A DNA stretch of 64,000 nucleotides from positions 372,001 to 436,000 of the forward strand of contig JADLZK010012646.1 in assembly GCA_015847255.1 (NCBI GenBank), read 5' to 3'. This DNA is from Hyparrhenia diplandra. Its lineage: Eukaryota > Streptophyta > Magnoliopsida > Poales > Poaceae. Both the position numbers and the translations under genes were made by a program. The notes under the pieces are model-generated. The model did not search any database, was not told where the DNA came from, and was given only the letters and a program-made list of their open reading frames with translations. Positions within the stretch are counted from its first letter, which is position 1. Each line of letters begins with the position of its first letter. Shown here piece by piece: positions 46,762 to 58,587 of the stretch.

Positions 46762-47785
46762 CACTGCTACAGCATTGATTTTGCGAGACACACCCCAAAC
46801 ATTAACCGTGGTGGGCACTTTTTTTGCCGTCACAGATTAACCGCGGCGGGCATTTTTCATTTACCATGATGGACACTTTTGCCCGTCACGGATGGCGGGC
46901 CTTTTTATTTACCGTAATGGACACTTTTGCCCGTCACGGAAAATCGATTAACCATGGCGGGCAGCTAATATATATTAGCCGTGGTGGGCATCCTAACGCG
47001 CCCACCATGGTAAATTGATTTTCCGTGGTGGACATCTTTAAAGGCCCGCCACTAAAAACGCAGTGGCCCAACAGGCCCAACCAAGGCCCGATATCCATCC
47101 TCAATATAAATAGAGGGAGTTAGGTTTTTGGTTCAATCATTCACCTCACTCCCTCTCCAGAGACGCAGCGGCGGCCGGCCCTCCCCCTCTCACTCTCTCT
47201 CACTCCCCCTCGGTGTGCCAGTCCTCCACCTCCCTAACACCGCCGCCTCTCTCTCCTGCCCATCTTCCCTCTCTCTAGTGGACACACTAGCGAGGACGCC
47301 AGCGTAGATCGGCCCGCGCGGCGTGCGTGCGGCGGGGAGGGCAGCCCGCACGGCGGTGCGCGCGCTCGGGCGGCGGCGGCGACCATCCACCACCGACACG
47401 GAGCGCGGAGCGACGGACCAGATCCGGCGAGAAGGATCCGGATCCCGCGGATCCGGGGGCGGGCCCAGATCCGAGACGTGGGGCCACGGCGGCGGTTCGG
47501 CGACATTTGGTGGAGGGCGCCGCTCCGGCGACGTGAGGAGGAGGTCTGGCGGCGGCAGATCCGGTGCGGTTCCCGCAGGCCCAAAGACTAGTGAGCTTGA
47601 TTGGGCTCGCTAGGGCTAGGGTTTCTTTTTTTTTTTATTTTTCGGAAATCATTTATTGTGGCGAGTCAAAAGCGCCCGCCACGGTTAAACCGGCATTTAC
47701 CGTGACCTTGCTATGGTGGTGGGCGTCTTTGCCCGCCATGAAAAATGAAAGACGCCCGACACCGAAAAGTTATCCTATAGTAGTG
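46762..47785. mobile_element. Small CACTA-type element nested in the CACTA ORF
   Basis: Ends CACTGCTACAGCAT and (inverted) CACTACTATAGGAT, flanked by TGC on both sides (46759-46761, 47786-47788). Subterminal GTGGCGGGC/GCCCGCCAC words repeat in both orientations. The middle (about 47145-47615) is GC-rich, begins after a TATA-like TATAAATAG, and looks like promoter plus leader rather than coding sequence. No transposase. Confidence 0.82.
47105..47113 (+). promoter_or_regulatory. TATA-like motif inside the nested CACTA-type element
   Basis: TATAAATAG, followed by a CT-rich leader-like stretch (CCCTCTCACTCTCTCTCACT). It may be a captured host promoter; not shown to be active. Confidence 0.4.
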
Positions 47786-48193
47786 TGCTTTCCCCGCGAG
47801 TTGATCAACAGTGAGACCAATTTCCTTCATCACCTCCACGAGTGCATGTTGATTGAGTTTGTCATCAGCGTCAACAACAAGCGACTCGATTGATTGCTTT
47901 GATTGTTGTCCGAGCTATGCAACATTTGTCCCTGCTTTCTTAGCTTTTTTCGCCGCCTTATGTGACTTGTTCAGAGAGCGGTCATAGTCTGATAATGGCG
48001 GGGGCTTGTTAGCTTTACGCCTTTGCTTTTCGCGTTCCATGACTTTCTTCCTCAATTCGTTGCGGGGTAGGAATTTTCCTATACCACCAGGGAACTTCTT
48101 TGCGAAATGGGCCTTCACCTTGACGTCTACCGCCACGTCCAATTCCTCTTTACTCATCTCGCTTGATAACTTCTCGGAGGGGGCTTGATTCTA
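47153..48193. repeat. Segmental duplication, copy D1
   Basis: Matches 50141-51242 in the same orientation. It spans the right two thirds of the nested CACTA-type element, its TGC flank and about 400 bp of the surrounding CACTA ORF, so the duplicated unit includes the insertion junction. Confidence 0.9.
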
Positions 48194-48574
48194 AATGCTA
48201 TTACTTTGTGCTTGACTATCGTATGTCTAGTGAACCATTTTGAGATAGATTACTTTACTATATATATGTTATCGATGACTCGACGTCGCCCTACCTTAAC
48301 TTTTTTTCGTCCTCTGCCGCTCCAAACAAACAGGTAATGACGATGGGCATGGTAGTCCGGATGTCCATCTGGAACGATGGTGTAGGGAAGCAGCGCACCA
48401 CGACAAAAGGGTTGCTAGGCCGTGGCGTCACGGAGGTCGTCGCCGTGGGCCACCTGCGCGACGTGTCGTCTTATCTCTGTTCAACCCAACCAGCCTGAAT
48501 TCACCAGCCTGGCTTTGCCTGCCACGCCCCATCCGCGTGGGGCTAGCTAGAGCACAGAGATCGAGCGGATCTCG
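48194..48574. repeat. Spacer with repeat segment R1 (about 48327-48506)
   Basis: About 180 bp (AAACAGGTAATGACGATGGG to CAACCCAACCAGCCTGAATT) also occur at 59420-59578. R1 lies just upstream of repeat copy B, and its partner lies upstream of copy C. It resembles an exon after an acceptor (CAAACAG), but no protein is recognised. Confidence 0.55.
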
Positions 48575-50140
48575 TGATCCTTCTTGGTCCCTCTCCTGTT
48601 TTTTTTGGTACTATCAATCATTTGCAACAGGTAGAAGGAGTAGGTGGCCGAGGACAGCTACTCTCGTATATAGGCATCTTAGTTCCGTGTTAATCTACCA
48701 GGCAATGTGGACTAGCGAAGGAACAGAGTCCAAACTTGATGTTCTATCCACAACTCAAGCAGGTATGTGTTCTTGTTTACACGAAAGGCCAATCATCTAA
48801 TATTTTAATAGCACTTAATTCTTGGACTGCAAGGGGTGCGGCAAAGAGCCTGCAATGCGGGTGTCGCTGCCCCGGTCCAACGAGGGTTCACCGGCTAGCC
48901 GCCGGCCTCCACCAACTGCTACTCCGGATGAACTCCCTCCAACGGTGGAACAGGTCCACGCCAGCTCTCAGACATCGGGATTGGTGGGTATGCTCACTTC
49001 GGCAACAGTGACAGCGGCATTGACAACATTGTCAAGAGCGACGGAGACAGCATGGCTGACTGGGATGGAATAAGGGTGCATCGGCTTGAGGTGTTCCTAT
49101 CACGAGGTCGGGAGGAGATGGCAGCACACCTGGCTTTCGCCTACGTCAACCAAGCTGTGGTGGCAGCAAACCCCACTACCTTCGTCAGGCTATCCGCACT
49201 CGTCATACTCTAAATTCGTCCTCTAAAAGGAATATTTCATCCTAGTCACTCCTCTATACACAGTTTTCCCGCACCCATCCATGCTCTATCCCATCCTCTA
49301 TATCGAATCCGCTACGCACACCCGAACAGCTGAACCCAACTCGTTCTCCAAACTCACTGACGGGTAGGTCCCACTGACCGGTGGGGCCCGTACGTCATAC
49401 AAAGAGAGAGAAGGAAGAGGTCTTCTTCTTCCCCTTCGATCGAACGGAGCGAGGACATCGGGGTCGTCGGGACGGCGGCTCAGGTCGTCGGCGACATGCG
49501 CAGGCGGCGATGGGCTCGGCCGTGGCCAGCCCCAGGCCACGCCAGGACCTCGCCCGGCGGCCGCAGCCGCAGCGGGGCAGCGAGCTCCATTACCGGGCCG
49601 GCCATGGCATCCGTGGCACGAGCTGTGGTGAGGGTGACGAGGCGGCGGGTGGCGGGGATGCTCGGGGGCGGCAAGCAGGCGGGGGGGCGAGCAGCTGAGC
49701 GGCGGCGGCGTGGCAACCGGCGGGCGAGCGGCGTGGCTCTCCGGCACCATCCTCTCTCTCTCCCTTCCGAGCGCGTTGGCCCCGCGCGTGTAGCGGATCT
49801 CCTCTACCGCGCCCGACAGTGCGCGCACCTTCGCGTGTAGCGGAGGATTTAGCGGACGCGGTGTAGCGGTTTCATCCGCTATCTTCTCCTCCGGGAAGTT
49901 TTCTAGTATCGCGGTGCATTGAGTCTCGGGGGCTGCCCTTGGCGCGGTGGCACCACAGATTCAAGTTGAGCTGCTATAATAGAGACTGCGCAGGTCCGAA
50001 GCCTTCTTGGCTGGTCTACGCGGGTTAGGTGACACCAGAGTTCAGTCTACCAAATTTAAAAAAAAATATTTTGGAGATGGCCGGTAAGACCGGTAGGCTG
50101 AGTTTCGCTCCGATTTTCGCGGCCAAAATTTTCATGTTTT
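48575..50140 (+). repeat. Dispersed repeat, copy B, split by a GC-rich insert
   Basis: Homologous to copy A from GTGATCCTTCTTGG to about 49190, and again from CTGCCCTTGGCGCGGT (49932) to CCAAAATTTTCATG (50136). The coding-like frame is broken. Between these parts sits a 740-bp insert. Confidence 0.75.
49192..49930. other. GC-rich insert within repeat copy B
   Basis: Absent from copy A at the matching position. The interior has overlapping GC-rich ORFs on both strands (176 codons on minus, 105 and 114 on plus) without recognisable domains. Short GGCT flanks lie on both sides. No terminal inverted repeats or Helitron ends were found. It may be a gene fragment carried by an unidentified transposon. 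Confidence 0.5.
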
Positions 50141-51242
50141 CTCTCCAGAGACGCAGCGGCGGCCGGCCCTCCCCCTCTCACTCTCTCTCACTCCCCCTCG
50201 GTGTGCCGGCCCTCCACCTCCCCCTATACCGCTGCCTCTCTCTTGTCCATCTTCCCTATCTCTAGTGGACACGCGAGCGGAGAACGCCAGGCAGAGATCG
50301 GCGGCCCGGGGCGGCGCGGCGTGCTCCGGGCAGAGGTCGGCCCACGCGGTGGCACGACATGCTCGGGTGAAGGGTGGCCCGGCTTGGCGGCAGCGCCTGG
50401 CGCTCGGGCGGGCGGCGCGATGGCTGTCCTCCACCGACTTGGAGCGGGAACGGCGGCCCGTGATCCGGCAAGGAGGATCCGGATCCGCGGATCCAGCCGC
50501 CAAGGTCTAGATCCGATGACGTGGGGCCACGGAGGAAGTTCCGGCGACATTTGGTGGAGGGCGCTGCTCTGGCGACGTGAGGAGGAGGTCCCTTACGGTA
50601 GATCCGGTGCGGTTCGGGCGGGCCCGGCACTAGCGGGCTCGATTAGGCTCGCTAGCTAGGGCTAGGGTTTCTTTTTTTATATTTTTTGGAAATCATTTAC
50701 TATGGCGGGCAAAAAGCGCCCGCCACGGTTAAACTGGCATTTACCGTGACCTTGCTATGGTGGCGGGCGTCTTTGCCCGCCACGGAAAATGAAAGACGCC
50801 CGACACCGAAAAGTTATCAAGTAGTAGTGTGCTTTCCCCGCGAGTTGATCAACAGTGAGACCAGTTTCCTTCATCACCTCCACCAGTGCATGTTGATCGA
50901 GTTTGTCGTCATGAGCGTTAACAACAAGCGGCTCGATTGATTGCTTTGATTGCTGTCCGAGCTATGCAACATCTGTCCATGCTTTCTTGGCTTTTTTTGC
51001 CGCCTTATGTGACTTGTTTAGAGAGCGGTCATAGTCTGATAATGGCAGGGGCTTGTTAGCTTCACACCTCTGCTTTTCGCGTTCCGTGACTTTCTTCCTC
51101 AGTTCATTGTGGGGTAGGAACTTTTCCTGTACCACCGGGGGACTTCTTTGCGAAATGGGCCTTCACCTTGACGTCTACTGCCACGTCCAGTTCCTCCTTA
51201 CTCATCTCACTTGACAGCTTCTTGGGAGGGGGCTTGATTCTA
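50141..51242. repeat. Segmental duplication, copy D2
   Basis: Second copy of D1, about 1.1 kb. Its left edge is inside the small CACTA-type element, so the element's left third is missing and the sequence starts directly after repeat copy B. Confidence 0.9.
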
Positions 51243-51545
51243 CTGGAGGCTTTCTTCTTTGCCAGGGACTTCCTCAGGGGCGGGGACCTCTGGTTATGCT
51301 ACTAGGGCACAGGAGGCGGAGACCGCCGCGATGACAGAGATGGAGATGGAGATGTAGCCGTGCCATGGAACGCATCATCTGGAGCACTCTCTTGATTTGG
51401 AGATCGAACTAGACTTAAGCTGGAGGACCTGTTAATCTCAATAGCCCACCTAACCTGACCTAGGTATAAAACCGCCTCGCCAAAGCTGTTCATCTCCTCT
51501 CCCCAAGGCTTTCTTGACTCCCCCAGAACCTCGTGTCCACGCCTA
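50832..51545 (-). pseudogene. CACTA ORF remnant in copy D2, with extra upstream coding text
   Basis: The minus strand continues further than in D1: GEEMNSFGEAVLYLGQVRWA, SLSLVRSPNQESAPDD, a Ser/Pro-rich stretch, two stops, then the same SKEELDVAVDVKVKAHFAKK block and the same in-frame TAG seen in D1. The shared stop shows that the mutation predates the duplication. Additional frame changes are present. Confidence 0.55.
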
Positions 51546-52189
51546 CGGATAGAATTCGGTCGGATTCGAATGGGATATAACACACTTTTTACATTTATAT
51601 CCATATTTTAAAATGGATACGAATACAAAGCTGAATTTATCAAATACGAATACAAATCGGATGGTTTGAATCCGAATCCAAATTCGGATATCATACAGTT
51701 AAATTATATATTATTTTTCCATTTCACTAGTTAAATATTATTTTTAACATGTGAGAATAGTATTTTAAATAAACACCAATCTTACACTAATTTAAGTATA
51801 TTTTTAAAAGGTATTTATTGAATACAAATGATATTTGAATAGAATACAAATTTAAATATTTGAATTAAAGATCAAGTTGTTATTGTCATTATACTTAATT
51901 TTCTATTTTAAAAACTATAATTATTTGTTTTTATAATAAAAATATGAAGGAATGCATATTCAGAAATTAATAAGAATATTAAATTTAATATTGTTTATAT
52001 TATATTTATTTTTAAAATACTATTAGAAATAACATTATAGTACAAGTGAGGCTATTATATGTATTTTTTATTCGGATATGGCGGATGTATCCATATATCC
52101 ATGAGTGTTTTCACTTTCCATACCATATCTGTTTTTGATTATCCACATCCATATTCATATCCACATTTTTCAATCGCATAGGATATTTC
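51546..52189. repeat. AT-rich degenerate repeat, left part (right part 58861-58940)
   Basis: Rich in GAATACAAAT, GGATATGGCGGAT and ATCCATATCC words. After removal of the LTR element at 52190-58860 it continues into GGATATCCATATCC and CCACCCCTG. The whole looks like one old transposon with unclear ends. Confidence 0.5.
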
Positions 52190-52458
52190 TGTTGTGAAAC
52201 ATGTCGTCGCCGGTTAGGACCTTCCCCTCTCCGTCTCTCATGATTAATACAGTAAATGAGAAGTAGAACAAGTAGACACAAGATAGGGAGACTATTCTTT
52301 ATTCATCTGAATATTGGTGATTACAACATAGAGCTCCCACATATATATAGTCCTGCCAAGACCTCAGAGTTTCGGTAAGAGCCCACATACAAACGGACTA
52401 GGATTAGGATTCAACCTTCTCCTTTCCTTCTAGGACAGAGCCCGTGTGTTTTACAACA
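52190..52458 (-). repeat. 3' LTR of the LARD-like element
   Basis: 269 bp, TGTTGTG...TACAACA. It differs from the other LTR by three substitutions and one 4-bp AT microsatellite step, so the insertion is fairly recent. Confidence 0.95.
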
Positions 52459-52468
52459 CTCCCCTTGG
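52459..52468 (-). other. Polypurine tract of the LARD-like element
   Basis: The minus strand reads CCAAGGGGAG directly before the LTR. Confidence 0.75.
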
Positions 52469-52659
52469 GCGATTACCATGATATGCATATGCCTCATTAA
52501 AAACTCCATCCGAAAACCCAAAGTGGGAAAAAACGGTTCTTGGAGAAAAGAGTACATCGCATTCGTTAATTGCATTGCACATGTTGTCTCATTAAAAACC
52601 TTATGTGAGAAACCTTCGAGTAAAAACTCACATAGGAAAAAAAAAGAGTACAACGTTTA

Positions 52660-55600
52660 ACCTGTTGGTCATATATTCTTCAGGATATTCAATTCTTCAT
52701 GAACTGATATAAATCTTCATAATTTATACACAAATTTCAATGTTTTAGCAAATATGATCTACTTGATCTTTGTAATTCTCGTGATTTACATTAAAGGCAG
52801 ATTCAAAAATATGCTCCCCCTCATAAAGCCAAACTTAAACTTCATTGTTCAAACCACACTTTTTCATAAACGTGTGTAAATAAAAAGTTGGCTCGTAATT
52901 CTTCTATGAATTATATGGGAGCAATCTGCTTCATGCATAATGACCACCTATTAGTTGTGCAAAACAAATAAATATTATCCTTCAGAGAAATAAATCCTTT
53001 TAGAGGATTATGGGGTAGATAAATTAATATTCAATATCTTCTAGATAGTGTATCAGACTTATACTAGAGTTTAGATACTTATAATTAATCCTTAGTGGAT
53101 TTTCAAAATGTATTCTATAAATCTTCGAGATTTTGATTGTACAAATCCAGCCTTGCATTCGGCATTTAGGGGATAATTCAATTACCAAAACCACCATTAT
53201 TCTTATACCTTCCATGGTATATAGAGGATATCAACACTACATTGCTAGCTTTTCATACACTTTCTAAGTGTTTCGATGACACCTTCACGGTGTTTAAGAT
53301 CCCTCATTTTATTTCTCTCGGGTCTATATTCACTTCAGGGATGAATGGTGCTTATTCAAGAATTGACTGGTAAATCCTTCATGGATTAATTCCTTCAAGG
53401 ATGTACTTTCATTCTTAGTGAATTAATAATTCTCTTCTACGAGATACATTCTCTACTGCATGAGAGATGAGTGCTGTACACAATTGCATAGCGTTATTCA
53501 CTATAAAATCATTCAATGATTGTAATCCTTCTAGGACATGCTCTTCTTGAGACTTAAATATTCATTCATGAATATATACCTTAGACTTTAATACTTAGTA
53601 TGAGATTTCTACAAGTTATGATTTATATTCTTCGGGAATTATATGGATTTTCATAATCCACTTATTAACTGCATATTCGATATTCATTCGTTTCATTTGC
53701 CAAAGATATAGCAGAACATTCATTTCTTCTTAATAAGAGATTCAACCTCAATTGCATTCTTCATTGACCCGATATAATCGCTACAAGCGATTTTGCCATG
53801 GACTTTATTTTCCGGATCCGGGTTCTCATAAGAGAAACATTTGCAATTATAGAGGTAATGTTGTCGACAATTATTTCTTTCTCTCAATACTCTCACAATA
53901 TGAGAGTATTCTATCTCTGTCATTTCCCAAACAAGAGATGGTATATTGTTCTCGCATACCCAACACTAGTGAGGTGCGCGCTTATTGTGTTGGATGTCAT
54001 CTTCATGATGATTCTCTTCATGAGGTGCTTAACCTTCTTCGTGAGGCGTTCTCTTCACGAGAATGGAGGAGTTCCATTTCTTTTCTATTTAATGTGTATA
54101 CACTAAACTAGAACCCACAAAGGCCCCCCCGTAGATTTTAGATTGATAGTATATAACACTTAGTTTACTACTAGTAAACACAACTTTTGGTTTATAACTT
54201 CAAGTTACTCCTCTCATTTCAAAAAATATCTGGCATATGCTCTGCTTCAGGCTTCACAAGAGCATTAGTCAAACTATTGTATGACTTAGTGTGTGATACT
54301 ATTCTTGCTTCAAGCTCCCAGGAATATTTTCTCTTTTCCTTCTATGGAAATAATATTTGGCATTCAAAATATAGGCTTTCTCTCCCCCTAATACCAATAT
54401 TAGATCATTAATAGCATACTTCAAAATATATCCCCTATCATGGGCTTAATTCAAATTCATATATCTCCAACTACAAGTGGAGGCCCATTTATATATGCTA
54501 TGATTAAATTTTATGGGAAATATTCACACACATATTTCAACATGGGGGTTATTTTTCATTATGCAGCGAGCTAGAATACTTAAAGTGCACTTAAGAATGT
54601 TCAGCATTCCTATAAATTTAGGGATGTTCTCCCCCTAATATGCACAGAATATAGTTTACAAAAAAACTATTTATCTAGCCAAAAACATTGATTCAAGTAC
54701 TCATACAAAAAAATGGACCATATACTACGAAAATATAGAATACACAACATACAAATTCACATGGAATTTCTTCTAGATTTTACTAATTGCCATTAATGCA
54801 AAAATACCTTGATGCCTTTTCTTCATGAATCCTAAATCATCATAATTGTGTTATCCACCATCTTAATTCCACAATTATTCATCCCATAAAATGGGTTAGT
54901 CTCCATTTAGCAAATTATCATAAACCCACTCCCCCTGATCTTAGGCTGCTCGGCCCTAAACCAATTTATTGCTTATACATACGATGCATCGAAAGCAAAT
55001 CATTCCTTAGTTCAACGGGAACCATATAGACATAGCATGCTAGCTAGCCAATTTGATTATGAGGGAAGCGCAAAGGTAGCTACTAGCTACAACTATAGCT
55101 GCTATGCTATTATTGATGCAAGAGTGGAGATAGTTGCAGCTCAATGAGATACACATGCATGTGTAATGTGGAATATTAGTATTCAGTCTAACATAATAGA
55201 TAACAACAAAATGCAAAGCTACTAGCTTACTTGCATTAGTGCAATAGAGAATGTTAACTCGGCCAGAAGGGACGCGAGCAGAACTTCAAGCCTTGATACA
55301 TGCACTTAAAGATTGATTTAGGAAGGCTATGCCTATTAAATAATTAGTACCCACATTTTCTTATGCCATTGCCCAAAATTCCTCGCCCTTTTCATGCCAT
55401 GACTACTTCAAGTAGTGATTTGCTTCATGCATCATCTATGAATAGTCACTTCTAATGTTTCATAGAAACATACTTCTAGTATTCATTGATTATGGCACGA
55501 AATTCACATATCCATTGTACTATTCAAAGTGTACAACAATAGACTTAGGGTAGGATATAACTTTTAATCTTGGGCTAAAATATTAAATACTTAGGATTAT

Positions 55601-56760
55601 ACAATTTCTTGGCTAAATCAATCCTTCCAAGATCAATTAATATGCCAAGTATAGTCCAATTGTCCTTGTGCTTTTGGAAAATCCAGTTTCTCTTCTACCA
55701 CTTCTACCTACACGGTAGTAATGCACAAAGAACTATCACCTTCATGGTTAACTAAGGCTTCTTTGTGGATAAAATTAATACAAAATTTAATTTCATAGGC
55801 AATAGGCAATTGTTTATATGTTAAAACAAACCTAATTTATTCCATGAGGAGTGTGTACATATTACTTCAAGTAATAATAAGAATTGCAACTAAGAATATT
55901 AAATGTTTCATATTAGTCTTCAAGCTAACAAATTAACCATTAACCACATAATTCAACAGGAATTTAAACTTAATGCACCACCACCACTACTATCAATACT
56001 TGGCATATAAATTTTAAATATAATAAATATATAAGCACATAATTTAAGTTCTTCTTCAAGAGAAACTTTATATGTTCCAAATAATATACATTCTCACATG
56101 TCTTAACTTCTATACGTGACAAGCGGTAGCTTCGTGCTTTATATTCAAGAGTTATGATATACCGTCATAAGCCTTCAAGGGGTGTAACATATATAAGCCA
56201 CATATTCAAAATTATTGCAACTTAATATCCTTGTTTATAAAGTCTGTCTAAAAATTCTAACTCAATTTTCATGAGTAGTTTCGATGGTAAATTCAAATAC
56301 TTCAAGTATTACATTGCTCTTTGATATTCTTATACACAAGAGACACTTCTTCAAGAATATAGTTTGATAAAATCTTATTTACCATCTTGTCTTCTACACA
56401 TTTACAAAGCTTCGAGCTATTGTTTATAGGGCAGCGTTAAGCATACAAGCTTCAAAATTTGACTTTCAATGCAATATGATATTCTATAATCATAATTTGG
56501 GATTTTACTCATGCAATGAGTCCCACAATGCATTTGTTACTTCTATCTGCCATATACTCGTTCTAGAGAGTAATTCAGAAATATATATACCGAGTTTACT
56601 ACACTTCAATGGTAGCAAAATATCCTACATGGATTTAATAATGACCGTAACAAATACTTTTACTTTCGGAGTAATTTTAGGATATTGCTTCTTCTTTTAA
56701 GGCATGCATATTAACATAACTTGGATCATGTGCATATAAGTTTACTACATGTAAACGAGT
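52660..56760. repeat. Array of short perfect hairpins in the AT-rich interior
   Basis: Many arm-loop-arm units with unrelated arm sequences but similar geometry. The arms are 4-9 bp and the loop is usually five bases, most often TTCAT, TTCAA, TTCAC, TTCGG, TACAA or TACTA. Examples: 53087-53101, 53279-53293, 53373-53387, 53507-53521, 53644-53660, 53776-53792, 53886-53910 (9-bp arms), 53997-54011, 54049-54063, 54062-54078, 54163-54179, 54595-54609, 55402-55416, 55861-55875, 56296-56310, 56660-56674, 56740-56756. It is not a tandem repeat, and I see no coding frame. Function unknown. Confidence 0.7.
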
Positions 56761-56769
56761 AGCAAGGTG

Positions 56770-57050
56770 CAAAAAAAAAAAAAAAAAAACAGTGGATGGT
56801 TACTCAAAATATTCTTAGGAGCATCCTAACATTTTTAGGGTTATGGAATATGCAAATTTTCAGAATTTATACCAAGCATTCATTCAACCCAAAAATTCAT
56901 ATGCTAGGAAAAAACAAATACGAGCCTCTCAATGGTGACAAGTCAAAGGTCGCGGGATTTAGAGAGCTCATATGCCTAAAACCATGTTGTTATGAATAAA
57001 GGCATAAACCCTTAATCGATGCAATTCTAATTCGACCGAATAGACTAGCT
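56770..57050. other. Interior of the LARD-like element, boundary region
   Basis: Holds a run of about 20 A at 56771-56790, then AT-rich text leading into the GC-rich part. No feature beyond that. Confidence 0.3.
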
Positions 57051-58570
57051 GCTCACCCTCACTTCAAGTTCAATGCATCGTGCGACGTTCAAGCACCGGC
57101 GAGTGGGTGGGTGAGATCGGCCGACGCTGCTCAGCGTGTCTCGGTGCCGGTAAGGCCGGTGCGGGGGCCAAAGTCCGAGGCGGGCATGGTTGCTACGAGG
57201 CCGATGGCGCGCACGGGGCCGCTGTTCAGCGCGCATGATGCCGGGCGTGGGCGGGGGCATGCACAAGCTCACATCTGTTTTTCGGTGGCAGCGAGATGCT
57301 TAGAATCGGTTCGCATACGGGCGTCTCGACGAGCGATCGCCTGTGGATGCGTTGAGGTGAGCAGCATCCGAGTTGGAGTAGTGCATAGATCAAGCTGTGG
57401 AGTTGGCAAGCGTGCATGCTCGCGTGCAGGCGAGCGAGAAGGATCATCGAGTCCAGTGCTCATACGGGTACCGAATCCGGATCGCGTACAGGCGGTGAGT
57501 CCGGGGTGCGTGCAACTTGCAAGCATTATATGAACCGCGTGCGCTCTCTTTTGCATACTGGCAAAACTGTTTCAGTTTGTCACGATCACGGATAGGTAGG
57601 CATGCGAGCCAACGAAGTCGATCGGTAAAGCTGCGGGCTGTGAATAATGGCATCAATATCAGCGTACAGGCTAGTATCTCTATTTCAGTTCGTACAACAC
57701 AAACCTAGCAGATTAGAATCAGTTCAACATAGTGCCATCCCGTATATGTGTGCTTTCGCTATATCTTGCCGATGCATGCATGCAATCGGATCAATATGTA
57801 AATTTGATTAACCACCGACGCAACGGCTGTAAACTCCTGGTTTTTCATTCGCCTTTTTTTGTGCAGTACGTCCTTTTTGTGCAGTACGTGCAAGTACATA
57901 TATGTTGCGTGGCCGCATGCTGCATACGGGCAGCAACTGCATGTTGCGCATGTAGTCGCGATACGCACGAGATCGGCCGGCGAGGCCAACTGAGCCTGGC
58001 AGCAGGGGAAGTCAGGTAGTAACCTGCTAGGGCTATCCTGATACGCTACGCTATTGATCATAATGATGCCAAAAAAATCCGCTTCTCAATGCCTATGCGG
58101 CTCTGCACCTACTCCTACTCCGAAATCTTAGCAAGCAATTAGTCTTCGTGACCGAAGGATTAATAGAACAAAAATCACATCGGCAAGTGCTACTGACACG
58201 TTGGTCTGTGTAGTATTTAGCTTCATGCTCGGCGGTCGATCGATTGAATAGCAAAAACACAAACACTACTATATACTTTGTGCGGTGCTAATTCAATCCA
58301 ATAATTAATTACTTAATTATTCGTACCTTTGTTCTTGAATTCGAGAAGAAGCGAAGGCTGTCGCATAGGACAGTTCGGCTAGGCCGTGGGGACCTGCCGG
58401 CGTGACGATGAGTCGATGCAGTGCAGATTAGTAGCAGGTAGAGGTAGCAGATCCGTTCCGCTAACAATGTCGGAGATGTCGACGTCATCGAAGTAGTTGC
58501 GTCGGGGCGTCGGCACGAGCGACAGTGCCGAAGATCGGCGGCGACTTCAACGACAATGTCGACGAATAGC
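57051..58570 (-). other. GC-rich leader-like part of the LARD-like element
   Basis: This lies next to the primer-site end, so it corresponds to the 5' untranslated/gag position. Overlapping ORFs on both strands (up to 140 codons) show no gag motif, no zinc knuckle and no start context. Possibly decayed gag or leader. Confidence 0.35.
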
Positions 58571-58572
58571 TT

Positions 58573-58587
58573 CTCGTGCTGATAACG
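58573..58587 (-). other. Primer binding site region of the LARD-like element
   Basis: The minus strand after the LTR reads CGTTATCAGCACGAG. TATCAG matches part of the initiator tRNA-Met type site, and the longer string is common next to small copia LTRs. Confidence 0.55.

Larger units (their letters stand above)
46640..48193 (-). pseudogene. CACTA transposase-type ORF remnant, interrupted by a nested element
   Basis: The minus strand reads MSKEELDVAVDVKVKAHFAK, FLPRNELRKKVMEREKQ, LSDYDRSLNKSHKAAKKAKK, an in-frame TAG, then ESLVVDADDKLNQ and EVMKEIGLTVDQLAGKA up to 47786. After the nested element it resumes at 46761 with PAPIHKGVDKW, a second TAG, and IYEYGRTLVGPDSIPNPDRL. Text of this kind (SDYDRS.K, YEYG..LV) belongs to the second domain of grass CACTA ORFs. 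Both stops look like point mutations. The rest of that transposon is missing to the left. Confidence 0.6.

Noticed and set aside
49192..49930. Helitron or Pack-MULE
   Set aside because: No CTRR end with hairpin, no long terminal inverted repeats and no 9-bp duplication were found, so I left it unclassified.
52660..56760. CRISPR-like or tandem array
   Set aside because: There is no repeated unit sequence or fixed spacing; only hairpin geometry recurs. The host is a plant.
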